DNA of 64,000 nucleotides from Segetibacter sp. (GTDB lineage: Bacteria > Bacteroidota > Bacteroidia > Chitinophagales > Chitinophagaceae): the NCBI GenBank assembly GCA_028288485.1, contig JAQBNO010000088.1:51885-115884 (forward strand), given 5' to 3'. Positions within the stretch are counted from its first letter, which is position 1; each line of letters begins with the position of its first letter. A program made the position numbers and the translations under genes. Below the pieces are notes generated by a model. It saw nothing but the letters and a program-made list of their open reading frames with translations, ran no database searches and was not told where the DNA came from. Shown here piece by piece: positions 16,079-25,653 of the stretch.

Positions 16079-18106
16079 TTAATAATTTAAAAGCTTTTGA
16101 ACCGTATCGTGCAGCCTGCTGTTGGCCATAAAATCTTTCTCCAGCTCTACATTAAAAGGTATAGGTGTATCGAGAGATGCGCAGCGAATAACAGGGGCGT
16201 CTAACATTTGAAAACAATTTTCAGTGATCCACGCACTAATTTCAGCTCCCGGCCCTGCTGTTAAAGTAGCTTCGTGCAAAACCAGCACTTTCCCGGTTCT
16301 TTTTACAGAACTCATGATTGCTTCATAATCCAGCGGAAGTAAGGTGCGAAGGTCAATGATGTCAAAAGAAATTGTGGTATGTTGTTTTGCATAGTCAAGA
16401 GCCCAATGAACGCCGTAACCATAAGTAATTATTGAAATATCGTTGCCTTCGCTCACCTGGTTAGCTTTACCGATTTCGATTTCGAAATATTCTTCGGGTA
16501 CCTCACCTGTTATGCTTCGGTATAGCGCCTTATGTTCAAAAAACATTACCGGGTTCGGGTCGTTGATAGCAGCAATTAGTAGGCCTTTTGCATCGGCAGG
16601 TGTGGAAGGATATACTACTTTCAACCCAGGTGTATGCATGAACCAGGCTTCATTGCTTTGGCTATGAAAAGGCCCCGCGCCGACTCCGCCACCTGTTGGC
16701 ATCCTGATAACTACGTCTGCATTTTGTGCCCATCGATAATGGACTTTTGCAAGATTATTTACTATTTGGTTAAACCCGACCGAAACAAAATCTGCAAACT
16801 GCATTTCCATTACGCTTTTGAAACCTTCAAGGCTAAGGCCTAAAGCCGCTCCAACTATTGCACTTTCGCATAATGGTGTATTTCGTACTCTTTCTTTTCC
16901 AAATTCGGTTACAAAACCTTCCGTTGCTTTAAAAGCCCCGCCGTATTCGGCTATATCCTGTCCCATCAAAACGAGGTTCGGGTGCTGCTGCATCGATTGG
17001 AATAATCCTTCTTTGATAGCATCAATAAAACGCAGTGGAGTTGATGGTTGACGCATGACAGTTGACGGAAGGCTGCTGCTTTGTGTAGTTTCTTCACCCA
17101 TTGCCAATTCACCATTCACCATTGACTCTGTCGCATAAACGTCATTCAACTCCTCCCTTGTGCCAGGAACAATTGCAGGTGCATCATAAGCGGCCTGTAA
17201 TTCTGAGTCTATATATAGTTTTATGTCGGCCTTAATCTGTGCAACTTCACTCTCCTGCCATATATTTTGTGAAACTAACCACGCTTCGAAATTTTTTATC
17301 GGGTCTTTTGCTGCCCACTCCTCCAAAAGTTCTGGGGGTACATACTTTGTTCCGCTTGCTTCTTCATGACCTCTCATTCGAAAAGTCGTGCATTCTACCA
17401 GATATGGTTTTTGGTGGTTGATGCAATATTCCCGTACCCCTTTGATTGTATCGTATACTTCTAAAATATTATTTCCATCAATCCTTACCCCTTCCATTCC
17501 ATAACCTTTTGCTTTATCCACCAGTCGTTCGCATTTGAATTGTTCCGAAACCGGCGTGCTCAATCCATATCCATTGTTTTCGATAATAAAAATAACGGGA
17601 AGACCCCACACTGCAGCTACATTTAGGGCCTCATGAAAGTCGCCTTCACTGGTACCGCCATCACCGGTAAATGCTACTGAAACCTTCTTTTCATTTCTTA
17701 ATTTATAAGCTAAAGCAACGCCATCGGCAATTGAAAGCTGGGGACCAAGGTGAGAGATCATTCCGCAAATAAAATGTTCCTTTGAGCCGAAATGAAAACT
17801 CCTTTCCCTGCCTTTGCTATAACCATCTTTGTTTCCCTGCCATTGCATAAACAATTTGTGTAAAGGCATTTTCCGGGTTGTAAAAACACCAAGGTTACGA
17901 TGTAAAGGCATAATCCATTCGTCGGGTGATAAGGCCAGTGTCAAACCCACAGAAATTGCTTCCTGACCGATACCACTAAACCATTTGCTGATTTTACCCT
18001 GGCGAAGTAACAAGAGCATTTTTTCTTCGATCATTCTTGGTAGAAGAAGACTTTTGTAAAACGCTAGCAGTTGTTCATTTGAAAGATATTTTCGATCGAA
18101 ATACAT
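16079..18106 (-). CDS. 2-oxoacid dehydrogenase E1, fused alpha and beta subunits
   Basis: Thiamine-diphosphate enzyme of the branched-chain 2-oxoacid or pyruvate-type dehydrogenase complex. The alpha part spans about residues 1-325 with the TPP motif GDG...NN (148-178); the beta part spans about 355-675 (RFIDAIKEGLFQSM onward). The alpha-beta fusion is common in Bacteroidota. The linker (about 325-358, DNA 17040-17133) is Ser/Thr/Met-rich and contains near-repeats of GTGAATGGTGAA and TCAACTGTCA type, as if a simple repeat was captured in frame. E2 and E3 are not in this window. Substrate specificity is inferred only to class. Confidence 0.88.
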   Translation of the reverse strand: MYFDRKYLSNEQLLAFYKSLLLPRMIEEKMLLLLRQGKISKWFSGIGQEAISVGLTLALSPDEWIMPLHRNLGVFTTRKMPLHKLFMQWQGNKDGYSKGRERSFHFGSKEHFICGMISHLGPQLSIADGVALAYKLRNEKKVSVAFTGDGGTSEGDFHEALNVAAVWGLPVIFIIENNGYGLSTPVSEQFKCERLVDKAKGYGMEGVRIDGNNILEVYDTIKGVREYCINHQKPYLVECTTFRMRGHEEASGTKYVPPELLEEWAAKDPIKNFEAWLVSQNIWQESEVAQIKADIKLYIDSELQAAYDAPAIVPGTREELNDVYATESMVNGELAMGEETTQSSSLPSTVMRQPSTPLRFIDAIKEGLFQSMQQHPNLVLMGQDIAEYGGAFKATEGFVTEFGKERVRNTPLCESAIVGAALGLSLEGFKSVMEMQFADFVSVGFNQIVNNLAKVHYRWAQNADVVIRMPTGGGVGAGPFHSQSNEAWFMHTPGLKVVYPSTPADAKGLLIAAINDPNPVMFFEHKALYRSITGEVPEEYFEIEIGKANQVSEGNDISIITYGYGVHWALDYAKQHTTISFDIIDLRTLLPLDYEAIMSSVKRTGKVLVLHEATLTAGPGAEISAWITENCFQMLDAPVIRCASLDTPIPFNVELEKDFMANSRLHDTVQKLLNY

Positions 18107-18116
18107 AATAATTGCT

Positions 18117-18473
18117 TTACTTATTTTTATTATCTCCCAACAAGCCTTCTAATACCGACGAGACAAATGAAACCAGCAAACTAAAGAGCAACGCCGGCCA
18201 CCAGCCATCTACATCGAAGCCGGGAACGAGATCTGCCGCCCATTTGATAATTAGAATGTTTATGACGAGAAGAAACAGCCCAAGCGTCAGGATGGTTATG
18301 GGAAGGGTGAAAAAAACCAGGATGGGCTTTATGAAGGTATTTAGTAAGGCTAAAACAATAGCGAGGATAATTGCAGTTTGAAAACTATCGATATGTACAC
18401 CCTTTAAAAGGTAGGCTGCAAATAAAGCTGAAAGCGTTGTTACTAATACCCTGGTTAAAAATTTAGTCAGCAT
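18117..18473 (-). CDS. Phage holin family IV / YvlD-like membrane protein
   Basis: 118 residues made of four hydrophobic helices with the family phrase ALLNTFIKPILVFFTLPITI and NILIIKWAADLVPGFDVDGW. These proteins are chromosomal in many bacteria and are not evidence of a prophage; none is seen here. It lies upstream of the E1 gene on the same strand with 10 bp between, so co-transcription is possible. Function unknown. Confidence 0.82.
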   Translation of the reverse strand: MLTKFLTRVLVTTLSALFAAYLLKGVHIDSFQTAIILAIVLALLNTFIKPILVFFTLPITILTLGLFLLVINILIIKWAADLVPGFDVDGWWPALLFSLLVSFVSSVLEGLLGDNKNK

Positions 18474-18547
18474 AAAAACACTTTTAGGTAGCTCTTATTT
18501 ATGAGAAATAGAATTCAGGTTACAGGTATGTAAATTAGGTTAAACTA

Positions 18548-18573
18548 AAACAGCGGTCAAAAAACCGCTGTTT
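18548..18573 (-). terminator. Hairpin terminator after the M16 operon
   Basis: AAACAGCGGT/ACCGCTGTTT stem with A/T-rich flanks on both sides, 22 bp past the stop codon of the M16 gene. Confidence 0.6.
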
Positions 18574-18594
18574 AAAAATTAAGTCTGATTAGTA

Positions 18595-19875
18595 TTACAC
18601 TACCACCAGTTCGTAAAAGTCTTCGGCAACCAGGTACTTTTGTGCGAGTTCCCTGATCTCGCGGGGAGTGATTGTTTTAATTGTATTGATGGAGTTATAG
18701 AAATATGATTCGTCTAAACCGTTCAGCACATAATTCTTCCAGCGATTGATAATTTGGAAAGGGCCGTCGAGGTCACCAAGAATAGTTCCGATCATATAAT
18801 TCTGAACAAGTAGTAATTCTTCATCGTCCACCAGTTCTTCCTGCAGGATCTTCATTTCTTTATATACTTCAGTAATAGTAGCTTCACAAACGTCCCTGCC
18901 GGCTTCGGTACTTACCATCCATGCACTATCCCTTACATGATTTTGAAAATAACTGTGAATACCATAAGTGTATCCTTTGTCTTCACGTATATTGCTCATC
19001 AACCTGGAACCAAAGAAACCTCCAAACACGTTATTTAACACCTGCGATTTTATAAAGTCAGGATGACGGCGGTTAGGGAAAGGACGGGCTATCCGTATTG
19101 CACCTTGCACTCCGTTCTGGTCGTTAATGATTCGATGCTTCTTCTCAGCTTTAGCCGTGATGTCATAGGTTTTCTCCGGAAGGCCGTTTTTATTCAAAGG
19201 TAAATGTCCAAAAACATTGTTCAGTTGTTCGAAAATATCCGCGGGCAGTTTACCGGCAACAAAAATCACGCACTTACCATTCAGGTAATAATCCTTAAAA
19301 AACTTCAGCAGCTGTTCCCTGTGCAGTGCTTCAAAATCGGGGATGGAAGTATAACGACCATAAGGATGATTGAAGCCAAAAAGATATTCGTCGATAAAGC
19401 GGTTCGCTACAAAATCGCACTTCTGCAAGCTAACTTTAAGCCGTTGAGTTTGATTTTGTTTGTAAATCGCCAGCTCTTCTTCCGAAAAAATGGAATCTGT
19501 GATCAACTCTTCCACAACCGGCAACACATCTTTCAAATGCTTGTTAAGGCAATGAAGTGTAATATTGGCTGTTTCATTATAACAATTACGGTTAAGGTAG
19601 GCTCCGTAATATTCGAAATGATCATTTATTTCAAATGCCGATCTTTTTGAGGTTCCGTTCTTTAATAAGAAGTTGGTAGTGCCTGCTACAATATTTTGAT
19701 CTTCGTACCAGTTGCCTGCATTAAAAACAAGCTCAATCAAGGTTACTTCCTGTGCGCCTGCATTAATGCTGTATACAGGAACACCATTGTCTAAAGTAAA
19801 TTTTTCGGCCGGCTTCAGGTGCAGATTAAAATCTATTGCATCTTTTATTTCCGGGGCTATTGTTCTGTCTAACAT
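18595..19875 (-). CDS. M16 peptidase-like protein, non-catalytic subunit
   Basis: 426 residues of the insulinase/mitochondrial-processing-peptidase fold. The zinc motif HxxEH is absent (the region reads FEINDHFEYYGAYLN), while the late M16 signature is kept (FGGFFGSRLMSNIREDKGYT, with the conserved Arg and Tyr). This is the usual non-catalytic partner of a heterodimeric M16B peptidase. It lies 68 bp downstream of the catalytic subunit gene on the same strand. No signal peptide. Confidence 0.85.
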   Translation of the reverse strand: MLDRTIAPEIKDAIDFNLHLKPAEKFTLDNGVPVYSINAGAQEVTLIELVFNAGNWYEDQNIVAGTTNFLLKNGTSKRSAFEINDHFEYYGAYLNRNCYNETANITLHCLNKHLKDVLPVVEELITDSIFSEEELAIYKQNQTQRLKVSLQKCDFVANRFIDEYLFGFNHPYGRYTSIPDFEALHREQLLKFFKDYYLNGKCVIFVAGKLPADIFEQLNNVFGHLPLNKNGLPEKTYDITAKAEKKHRIINDQNGVQGAIRIARPFPNRRHPDFIKSQVLNNVFGGFFGSRLMSNIREDKGYTYGIHSYFQNHVRDSAWMVSTEAGRDVCEATITEVYKEMKILQEELVDDEELLLVQNYMIGTILGDLDGPFQIINRWKNYVLNGLDESYFYNSINTIKTITPREIRELAQKYLVAEDFYELVVV

Positions 19876-19943
19876 ATTTATCCTTCTTAAAGAAAAGTTG
19901 TAAACCTGGATTGTTTGGATTAGTCCTCAAAGCATCTAACAAA

Positions 19944-21182
19944 TTAATTCCTGCTGAAATAATGCATTGTATTGCTGTTATTCTCATCAAAGATCTCGTT
20001 CGCTACTTCTTTAATATCCTCAATGGTTATCTGTTGGTACCGGTTTAATTCGGTATTCATCATTTCGGCATCACCCAATAACTCGTAAAGAGCAAGACTG
20101 TTTGCACGATTCATCACCGTCATATCTTCAAAGGCGATCATACTTTCGGTTTTGTTCTTAACCTTTTGCAATTCCGTCTCGTTTACAAGGTCGCTTTTTA
20201 TCTTTTCTACTTCTTCCTGTACTGCCTTTTCTGCATCCTGCATTTTCACTCCTTTTACCAGTTTACCTTCTATTGTTAGTAAACCTGCTTCCACGCTTCC
20301 CATATGGCTGCAGTCGATCTGGCTGAACAATTGCTGTTCCTTTACCAATGCCTGGTACAGTCTTGAAGAACCTCCGCCGCTAAAAATATCACTTAAAAGG
20401 TCGGCTGCATAATAACCCTTGCTAAGCCGCGGAGCCATGTGCCAGGTTTTGAAAAAAGCATCTAAAGGCACATCAGCCTCTATTTCAAGTAAACGGGCCT
20501 GCATCTGCTTCGGCTCTTGCGGCAGGTTTCTTAAGTATTTTTCCCCCATTGGAATTGGACCGAACCACTTTGCAGCCAGCCGCTTAACATTCTCAAGCTG
20601 CACATGCCCTGAAACAACCAAAATAGCATTTACCGGCCTGTAATGTTTGAAGAAAAACTCCTTAACATCTATTAATTGCGCATTCTCTATATGACTTAAA
20701 TCCTTACCAATGGTCATCCATTTATAAGGATGTTCCTTGTACGACAACTCTCTTAGTTTATGCCAAACGTCGCCATAAGGTTTATTTATATAATGCTCCT
20801 TAAATTCTTCGCAAACCACTTTACGTTGTACATCAAGACTTTTTTCACTAAAAGCCAGGCTTAACATTCGGTCACTTTCAAGCCAGAATGCAGTTTCAAT
20901 GTTTTCAGAAGGCAATTGAATGTAATAGTTCGTTAAGTCGTTTGTAGTGTAAGCATTGTTTTCGCCACCTGCCATCTGTAATGGTTCATCATAATCTTCA
21001 ATATTAACACTGCCGCCAAACATCAGGTGTTCAAACAGGTGAGCAAAGCCGGTTCTTTGCGGATTTTCATCTCGTGCTCCTACATCGTACATCACGTTTA
21101 CTACAGCCATCGGTGTGCTGTGGTCTTCATGCACAATAACCCGAAGGCCATTATCTAAAACAAATCTGTCGTATTGTATCAT
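19944..21182 (-). CDS. M16 family zinc metallopeptidase, catalytic subunit
   Basis: 412 residues. The inverted zinc motif HxxEH is HLFEH (residues 48-52), with the distal glutamate expected in VCEEFKEHY. N-terminus MIQYDRFVLDNGLRVIVHED is typical. ATG 21182 preferred to an upstream TTG. Forms a probable heterodimer with the downstream non-catalytic subunit, making a peptide-degrading chamber as in M16B enzymes. Cytoplasmic by sequence. Confidence 0.9.
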   Translation of the reverse strand: MIQYDRFVLDNGLRVIVHEDHSTPMAVVNVMYDVGARDENPQRTGFAHLFEHLMFGGSVNIEDYDEPLQMAGGENNAYTTNDLTNYYIQLPSENIETAFWLESDRMLSLAFSEKSLDVQRKVVCEEFKEHYINKPYGDVWHKLRELSYKEHPYKWMTIGKDLSHIENAQLIDVKEFFFKHYRPVNAILVVSGHVQLENVKRLAAKWFGPIPMGEKYLRNLPQEPKQMQARLLEIEADVPLDAFFKTWHMAPRLSKGYYAADLLSDIFSGGGSSRLYQALVKEQQLFSQIDCSHMGSVEAGLLTIEGKLVKGVKMQDAEKAVQEEVEKIKSDLVNETELQKVKNKTESMIAFEDMTVMNRANSLALYELLGDAEMMNTELNRYQQITIEDIKEVANEIFDENNSNTMHYFSRN

Positions 21183-21525
21183 ACCTTTAAAAAAGGAGTG
21201 CAAATTATAGCATTTAGCAATAATGCTTTTCTTAATTTTTTTTGAGATAAAGCAGAAGGTATAGAACTAACACGTGGAGAATTAAAAAGGAGCATAAAAT
21301 AAAGTCAAGAGTTTAACAGCGATAGCTTATCGAGCCTTAACCTGTAGTAATTGTATTATTTCTGTAATAAAGACGGTCGTTCCTTTACACCTTACCGTTA
21401 CTTCAACCAAATACCAGAACCGGAAAAAGCTGATAGATGATTTTCGGTACAAGGGAGTCACGCCAGCTGTCCCATTTGTGGGGAACAATGCTTAATTAAC
21501 TAACAGCAGGTTGTAACATAATTCT
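21183..21525. other. Intergenic region with a diverged 20-bp repeat
   Basis: 343 bp without a gene. 21447-21466 (GTACAAGGGAGTCACGCCAG) matches the dispersed repeat at 15 of 20 positions and is followed by CTGTCCCATTTG, similar to the GTCCCCC tail of other copies. Confidence 0.5.
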
Positions 21526-22755
21526 TCACATGATACTTACTACTTTAAGATTGGTCATAAATGGCTTCCCATCCCGGCTGACCAGTATTTTTAGCTTGGC
21601 TCCTACAGCCTGTAACATATTTTTATACGTCTGGATGTTTCCTGTAATGTTGTTGTCAATAGCAATTATTATATCGCCCGGCATTAACCCTGCTTTTTCT
21701 CCCGGAGAGTCTTTAAGTACATCTTCAATTACTACGTGGCCTTCAATCATATAAATGCCGAGGCCGGTATATGAATAATCAAAAGCCTCGTTGAAATGAC
21801 TGTTTGGAAGCATGTGTATCTCCTTTCGGCCATAATTAACAGTAAGATTGAAACGCCGCAGCAGGTCGTTTCCAATTAAGCCACCTAAATAGGGATAAGC
21901 TGTAACGTTGTATACATCTTCAAAAATATGGGTAGGAACTTTTTTAAATTTATACCGATCTAATTGAAGTTCTTTTACAATTGTTAATTGCATCGCGTTT
22001 TTTCCACTTAAGCCTTCTGCCTGTGTATTGATAATTCTTTTTCCGGGTATTAAAATACTGCTGTCTCTTCTAAAATCTTCTGACATTAAAAAATATAAGC
22101 CTGCGCCGGTATCGAAATAAAAACGGCTTAAGCTGCTTCGCCTGTCGGTAATGATGGCATCTACAACGGGGATGCCGTTAATAACCGGCTTTAAGATAAT
22201 CCCCCTTTTAGGATACCTGATCGTACCCTGGTTCCAAACTTCGAGCATGCTGTTATCGTAATTGATTTTTACAATATACCGGTTAAGGAAGCTGTAGCCG
22301 ATGATGCCATCAATTTTGATCCCGTTTACACTCGTCAATAATTCGTAATCGTTGATGTGAAAATCAAGGTGGGGCACGTCGAGTTTTGGCATGTGCAATG
22401 TTCTGTTGGTTACATAACTCACCTTCCTGAGGCTGCCGATTCCCCTGATCATTCGCTCGGACGGTACTTTTGGTAAGCGGAGAAATTCCACAGTTCCAGA
22501 GTCTAACGATACACCACCGCTTCCGGTATCGAGTATAAAATTCAGGCTGTCAGGAAAGTCGTCCAAGGTCACTTTAATAATTACAATGCCTCCTGAAAGT
22601 ACAGTAAAAGGAAAACGGGTGATTAAAGTTGCTGTATAAGCAGTTTTATTTTTTTGAGTTGATTCGGAAGGAGAGCAGGCACTAATAAATAAAATTACTG
22701 CTAGAAAGATGAGGGTACGGCCAGTATTTTTAGTATTGAGCAGTCGTTGTGTCAC
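21526..22755 (-). CDS. Retropepsin-like aspartyl protease lipoprotein with PDZ domain
   Basis: 409 residues. Signal peptide with lipobox FISAC (C27), so a lipoprotein. Two aspartyl-protease half-domains with DTGS (D76) and DTGA (D215), then a PDZ domain from about residue 318 (GHVVIEDVLKDSPGEKAGL). Likely a periplasmic protease or regulator. The only usable start is GTG at 22755: the preceding codon is TGA and there is no in-frame ATG before the signal peptide. That GTG lies inside a perfect copy of the dispersed 20-bp repeat. Confidence 0.8.
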   Translation of the reverse strand: MTQRLLNTKNTGRTLIFLAVILFISACSPSESTQKNKTAYTATLITRFPFTVLSGGIVIIKVTLDDFPDSLNFILDTGSGGVSLDSGTVEFLRLPKVPSERMIRGIGSLRKVSYVTNRTLHMPKLDVPHLDFHINDYELLTSVNGIKIDGIIGYSFLNRYIVKINYDNSMLEVWNQGTIRYPKRGIILKPVINGIPVVDAIITDRRSSLSRFYFDTGAGLYFLMSEDFRRDSSILIPGKRIINTQAEGLSGKNAMQLTIVKELQLDRYKFKKVPTHIFEDVYNVTAYPYLGGLIGNDLLRRFNLTVNYGRKEIHMLPNSHFNEAFDYSYTGLGIYMIEGHVVIEDVLKDSPGEKAGLMPGDIIIAIDNNITGNIQTYKNMLQAVGAKLKILVSRDGKPFMTNLKVVSIM

Positions 22756-22765
22756 TCACTTGTAC
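22746..22765 (-). repeat. Dispersed 20-bp repeat overlapping a start codon
   Basis: Perfect copy, reverse orientation. On the minus strand the repeat reads GTACAAGTGAGTGACACAAC; its second GTG is the start codon of the aspartyl protease gene and the TGA just before it closes the frame upstream. Confidence 0.85.
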
Positions 22766-22895
22766 GTTTAGTCCTTTATTCGGCGTCGCTGAAATTACAA
22801 AACTTATAATTCAATTATAGAAGTTTTAAAATATAATTGGGTGTATTTTAAGAAAGTAACACGAAAGAAGTTAACGGGAGTAAAAATCGATGTTG

Positions 22896-22903
22896 TAATT
22901 TTG
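22896..22903 (+). promoter_or_regulatory. -7 promoter box TAATTTTG for mqnC
   Basis: Exact TAnnTTTG match, 20 bases before the ATG at 22924. Confidence 0.5.
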
Positions 22904-22923
22904 TTTTTCTACAAAAACCTGAC

Positions 22924-24048
22924 ATGAAATTAGCCGATCTCTACCAAAAGGCGTTGAACTTCGAGTTTCTAAGCGTGGAAGAAGGCGTTTTTCTTTTTGA
23001 AAATGCGCCTACTGCAGAATTAATGAACATTGCAGACGAGTTAAGGAAGAAACAAGTTCCTCATGGCAAAGTTACCTGGATCATCGACCGCAATTTAAAT
23101 ACTACCAATGTTTGCATCGCAAATTGCAAATTCTGTAATTTTTACCGTATTCCGGGACATCCAGAAGCATATATAACCGATATTGAAACGTACCGTACAA
23201 AGATAGAAGAAACGTTTAGATATGGTGGCGAACAACTGCTGTTACAGGGTGGACATCACCCGGGTCTTGGACTTCAATATTATGTTGACCTGTTCCGTAA
23301 GCTAAAGGAAATGTTCCCTACACTTAAACTTCATGCTTTAGGTCCCCCCGAAGTTGCACACATTACAAAACTTGAAAAAAGCACACACCGTGAAGTGCTG
23401 ATGGCTTTAAAAGAGGCAGGGCTTGATAGCCTTCCGGGACCAGGGGCGGAAATACTGGTTGACCGGGTGAGACGATTAATCAGTAAAGGAAAGTGTGGCT
23501 CGCAGGAATGGCTGGATGTTATGGTAGAAGCGCACAAGCAGGATATTACTACCAGTGCTACTATGATGTTTGGACATGTAGAAACACTCGAGGAAAGAAT
23601 GGAACACTTGGTGAAACTTCGCGAAGTACAGGCAAAAAAACCGGCGTATGCAAAAGGCTTTATAGCCTTTATTCCCTGGACCTTCCAAGATGTTGATACA
23701 CTTTTAGCCCGTATAAGGGGTGTTCAAAATCTTACTACTGCAGATGAATACATCCGCATGATCGCTCTTAGCCGTATCATGTTGCCTAACGTTAAGAACA
23801 TCCAGGCAAGCTGGCTTACAGTAGGCAAACAGGTTGCGCAAATTTGTTTGAATGCCGGCGCCAATGATTTTGGAAGCATCATGATTGAGGAGAACGTAGT
23901 AAGCGCAGCAGGAGCGCCTCACCGGTTTACCTCTAAAGGCATTCAGCAGGCAATCCGTGAGGCGGGATTCGAGCCGCAGTTACGAAATCAACAATACGAA
24001 TTCAGGGAAATGCCTGTGATGATGGAAGAACAGGTCATAAACTATTAG
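22924..24048 (+). CDS. mqnC: Cyclic dehypoxanthinyl futalosine synthase (radical SAM, menaquinone pathway)
   Basis: Radical SAM enzyme that cyclises dehypoxanthine futalosine in the futalosine route to menaquinone. Cluster motif CxxxCxxC is CIANCKFC (C64, C68, C71), preceded by IDRNLNTTNVC and followed by LLLQGGHHPGLGLQYY, as in MqnC rather than MqnE. C-terminal IQASWLTVGKQVAQ and GSIMIEENVVSAAG are family hallmarks. 374 residues is normal. Implies menaquinone-based respiration; other mqn genes are not in the window. Confidence 0.92.
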   Translation: MKLADLYQKALNFEFLSVEEGVFLFENAPTAELMNIADELRKKQVPHGKVTWIIDRNLNTTNVCIANCKFCNFYRIPGHPEAYITDIETYRTKIEETFRYGGEQLLLQGGHHPGLGLQYYVDLFRKLKEMFPTLKLHALGPPEVAHITKLEKSTHREVLMALKEAGLDSLPGPGAEILVDRVRRLISKGKCGSQEWLDVMVEAHKQDITTSATMMFGHVETLEERMEHLVKLREVQAKKPAYAKGFIAFIPWTFQDVDTLLARIRGVQNLTTADEYIRMIALSRIMLPNVKNIQASWLTVGKQVAQICLNAGANDFGSIMIEENVVSAAGAPHRFTSKGIQQAIREAGFEPQLRNQQYEFREMPVMMEEQVINY

Positions 24049-24105
24049 GCGACAGATTCCAGAAGGAAAGATTTTAAGTATAAAGGCATTAAAATTCTGC
24101 ATAAA

Positions 24106-24136
24106 ACAACTTGTCGGTAACCGGCAGGTTGTTTTT
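24106..24136 (+). terminator. Terminator of mqnC
   Basis: Imperfect stem ACAACTTGTCGGT/ACCGGCAGGTTGT followed by TTTTT. Confidence 0.65.
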
Positions 24137-24322
24137 ATTTTAAGCAATTTTAGAAATGTTGCCGACGTTACTTAATTTTTCCTAATCCGTACGGTTGAAG
24201 AATATGTTTAGTAATTCCTGTTTCATTTTTTTCATTGCATTTTGTTTTCTTTTTTATAAAGTCGTCTGTCCATTTTATATAGTTGGATTATTTTCAGTAA
24301 AATTGAGTATTCATAAATATTT

Positions 24323-25150
24323 ATGACACCTATTTCTATCAGCGGGATTATTATTTTATTGACTATAATAGTTTCCTACAAGGGATTCAAGGATCATTTT
24401 TTCCTGGATAAGTATTCTTTTAAAGTTGATGCAGTACTAATTCAGAAAGACTATAAGCGCATTATTACTTCCGGCTTTTTGCACGTTGGTTGGACCCACC
24501 TTATTTTTAATATGCTTGCCTTGTATTTTTTTAGCAGTAGTCTTGAAAATTACATTGGTGCTATGAATTTCCTCGTTATTTATCTTTCAGGATTATTAGG
24601 AGGCGACCTGCTAAGCTTGTTTATACACCGGCATCACGGCGAGTATAGTTCCGTTGGTGCTTCAGGCGCTATAACAGGAATTATATTTTCATCCATTGCA
24701 TTGTTCCCGGGAATGAACATCGGCCTATTTCTTTTACCTGCCATACCCGGTTGGCTTTTCGGAACTGCCTATGTACTGATATCTATTTACGGCATCAGGT
24801 CGAGAACTGACAACATTGGACATGATGCACATTTAGGAGGTGGACTTGCGGGAATGTTGGTAGCCATATTGTTATTTCCTTCGGCTCTTATCGAAAATAC
24901 ATTTACAATTCTTATAGTTGCGGTGCCTGCAATCCTTTTTATTCTCTTTATAGTATACAAACCACAGGCGTTGCTGATCGATAATATTTTCTTCAAAAAC
25001 CGGCAGAACCTCACTGTCGAGGATAAGTATAATTTAAACAAGCGGAACAGGCAGAAAGAACTGGATAAATTACTGGAGAAAATTCACAATAAGGGAATGA
25101 ACAGCTTGTCTAAAAAGGAAAAGGCGACACTCGAAGAGTATTCTAAATAA
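24323..25150 (+). CDS. Rhomboid family intramembrane serine protease with KIHNKG tail
   Basis: 275 residues. Catalytic Ser114 in SVGASGAITG, His170 in GHDAHLGGG, and TM2 HxxxN in GFLHVGWTHLIFNMLALYF, so it should be active. The cytoplasmic C-terminus LLEKIHNKGMNSLSKKEKAT matches that of the pseudo-rhomboid at 12020. Standalone gene between two terminators. Confidence 0.9.
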   Translation: MTPISISGIIILLTIIVSYKGFKDHFFLDKYSFKVDAVLIQKDYKRIITSGFLHVGWTHLIFNMLALYFFSSSLENYIGAMNFLVIYLSGLLGGDLLSLFIHRHHGEYSSVGASGAITGIIFSSIALFPGMNIGLFLLPAIPGWLFGTAYVLISIYGIRSRTDNIGHDAHLGGGLAGMLVAILLFPSALIENTFTILIVAVPAILFILFIVYKPQALLIDNIFFKNRQNLTVEDKYNLNKRNRQKELDKLLEKIHNKGMNSLSKKEKATLEEYSK

Positions 25151-25175
25151 AAATGAGGCAGCAAGCCTCATTTTT
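25150..25175. terminator. Bidirectional hairpin terminator between convergent genes
   Basis: AAATGAGGC-agcaa-GCCTCATTT with T-run on the plus strand and A-run upstream; serves the rhomboid gene and possibly the convergent small gene. Confidence 0.7.
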
Positions 25176-25211
25176 ACGAATATTGTTAAAAAGAAAGTCT
25201 ACATCATTTCG

Positions 25212-25451
25212 TCAGGCACTTCTGCGTCCGTTACCTCTTAAAAGGGCAACTAATAAAAGAACAAAAACAGCGATACCAACAACCCAGATCCAGGGAGAGC
25301 CAAAAAAACCGCCACTATTGGTGTTAATATCTACATCAATTTTCTTTGTGGCATCCTGTGCAAACACGATAACAGAAAGAAAAAGTGAGAATAAAGTCAG
25401 GAAAACCTTACTGAAGTTGTTGTGCAGCAATCGTTGGTTCGAAGTTTCCAT
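25212..25451 (-). CDS. Small exported membrane protein
   Basis: 79 residues: N-terminal signal sequence (FLTLFSLFLSVIVFAQ), short Asp/Asn-rich mature part (KIDVDINTNSGGFFGSPW), one TM helix (IWVVGIAVFVLLLVALL) and a basic end RGNGRRSA. This layout recurs as an uncharacterised small protein in Bacteroidota. A plus-strand frame over the same DNA has no protein-like features. Confidence 0.6.
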   Translation of the reverse strand: METSNQRLLHNNFSKVFLTLFSLFLSVIVFAQDATKKIDVDINTNSGGFFGSPWIWVVGIAVFVLLLVALLRGNGRRSA

Positions 25452-25653
25452 GATATGAAATTTAATAGTTAAGAATATTACTCACCATTAATAACCATGC
25501 CAAACCGCTAACACTCAATTTGTTAGAAGTTAATATGACTTAAGAATAATTCATTCAGTTATAATGTGAGAGGCAATCAGTTGACGTAGCTAAGCGAAGA
25601 ATACGCTCACTTTACTCTTGTATTGTTTTCTTCGTCCCGTTTTGGTTCGAAAA

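Noticed and set aside
18117..18473. Prophage signal from a holin-family gene
   Set aside because: The family is chromosomal in many bacteria; no other phage gene is nearby.
25153..25458. 101-codon plus-strand frame
   Set aside because: It is antisense to the more convincing small membrane protein gene and reads as Arg/Lys-rich noise.
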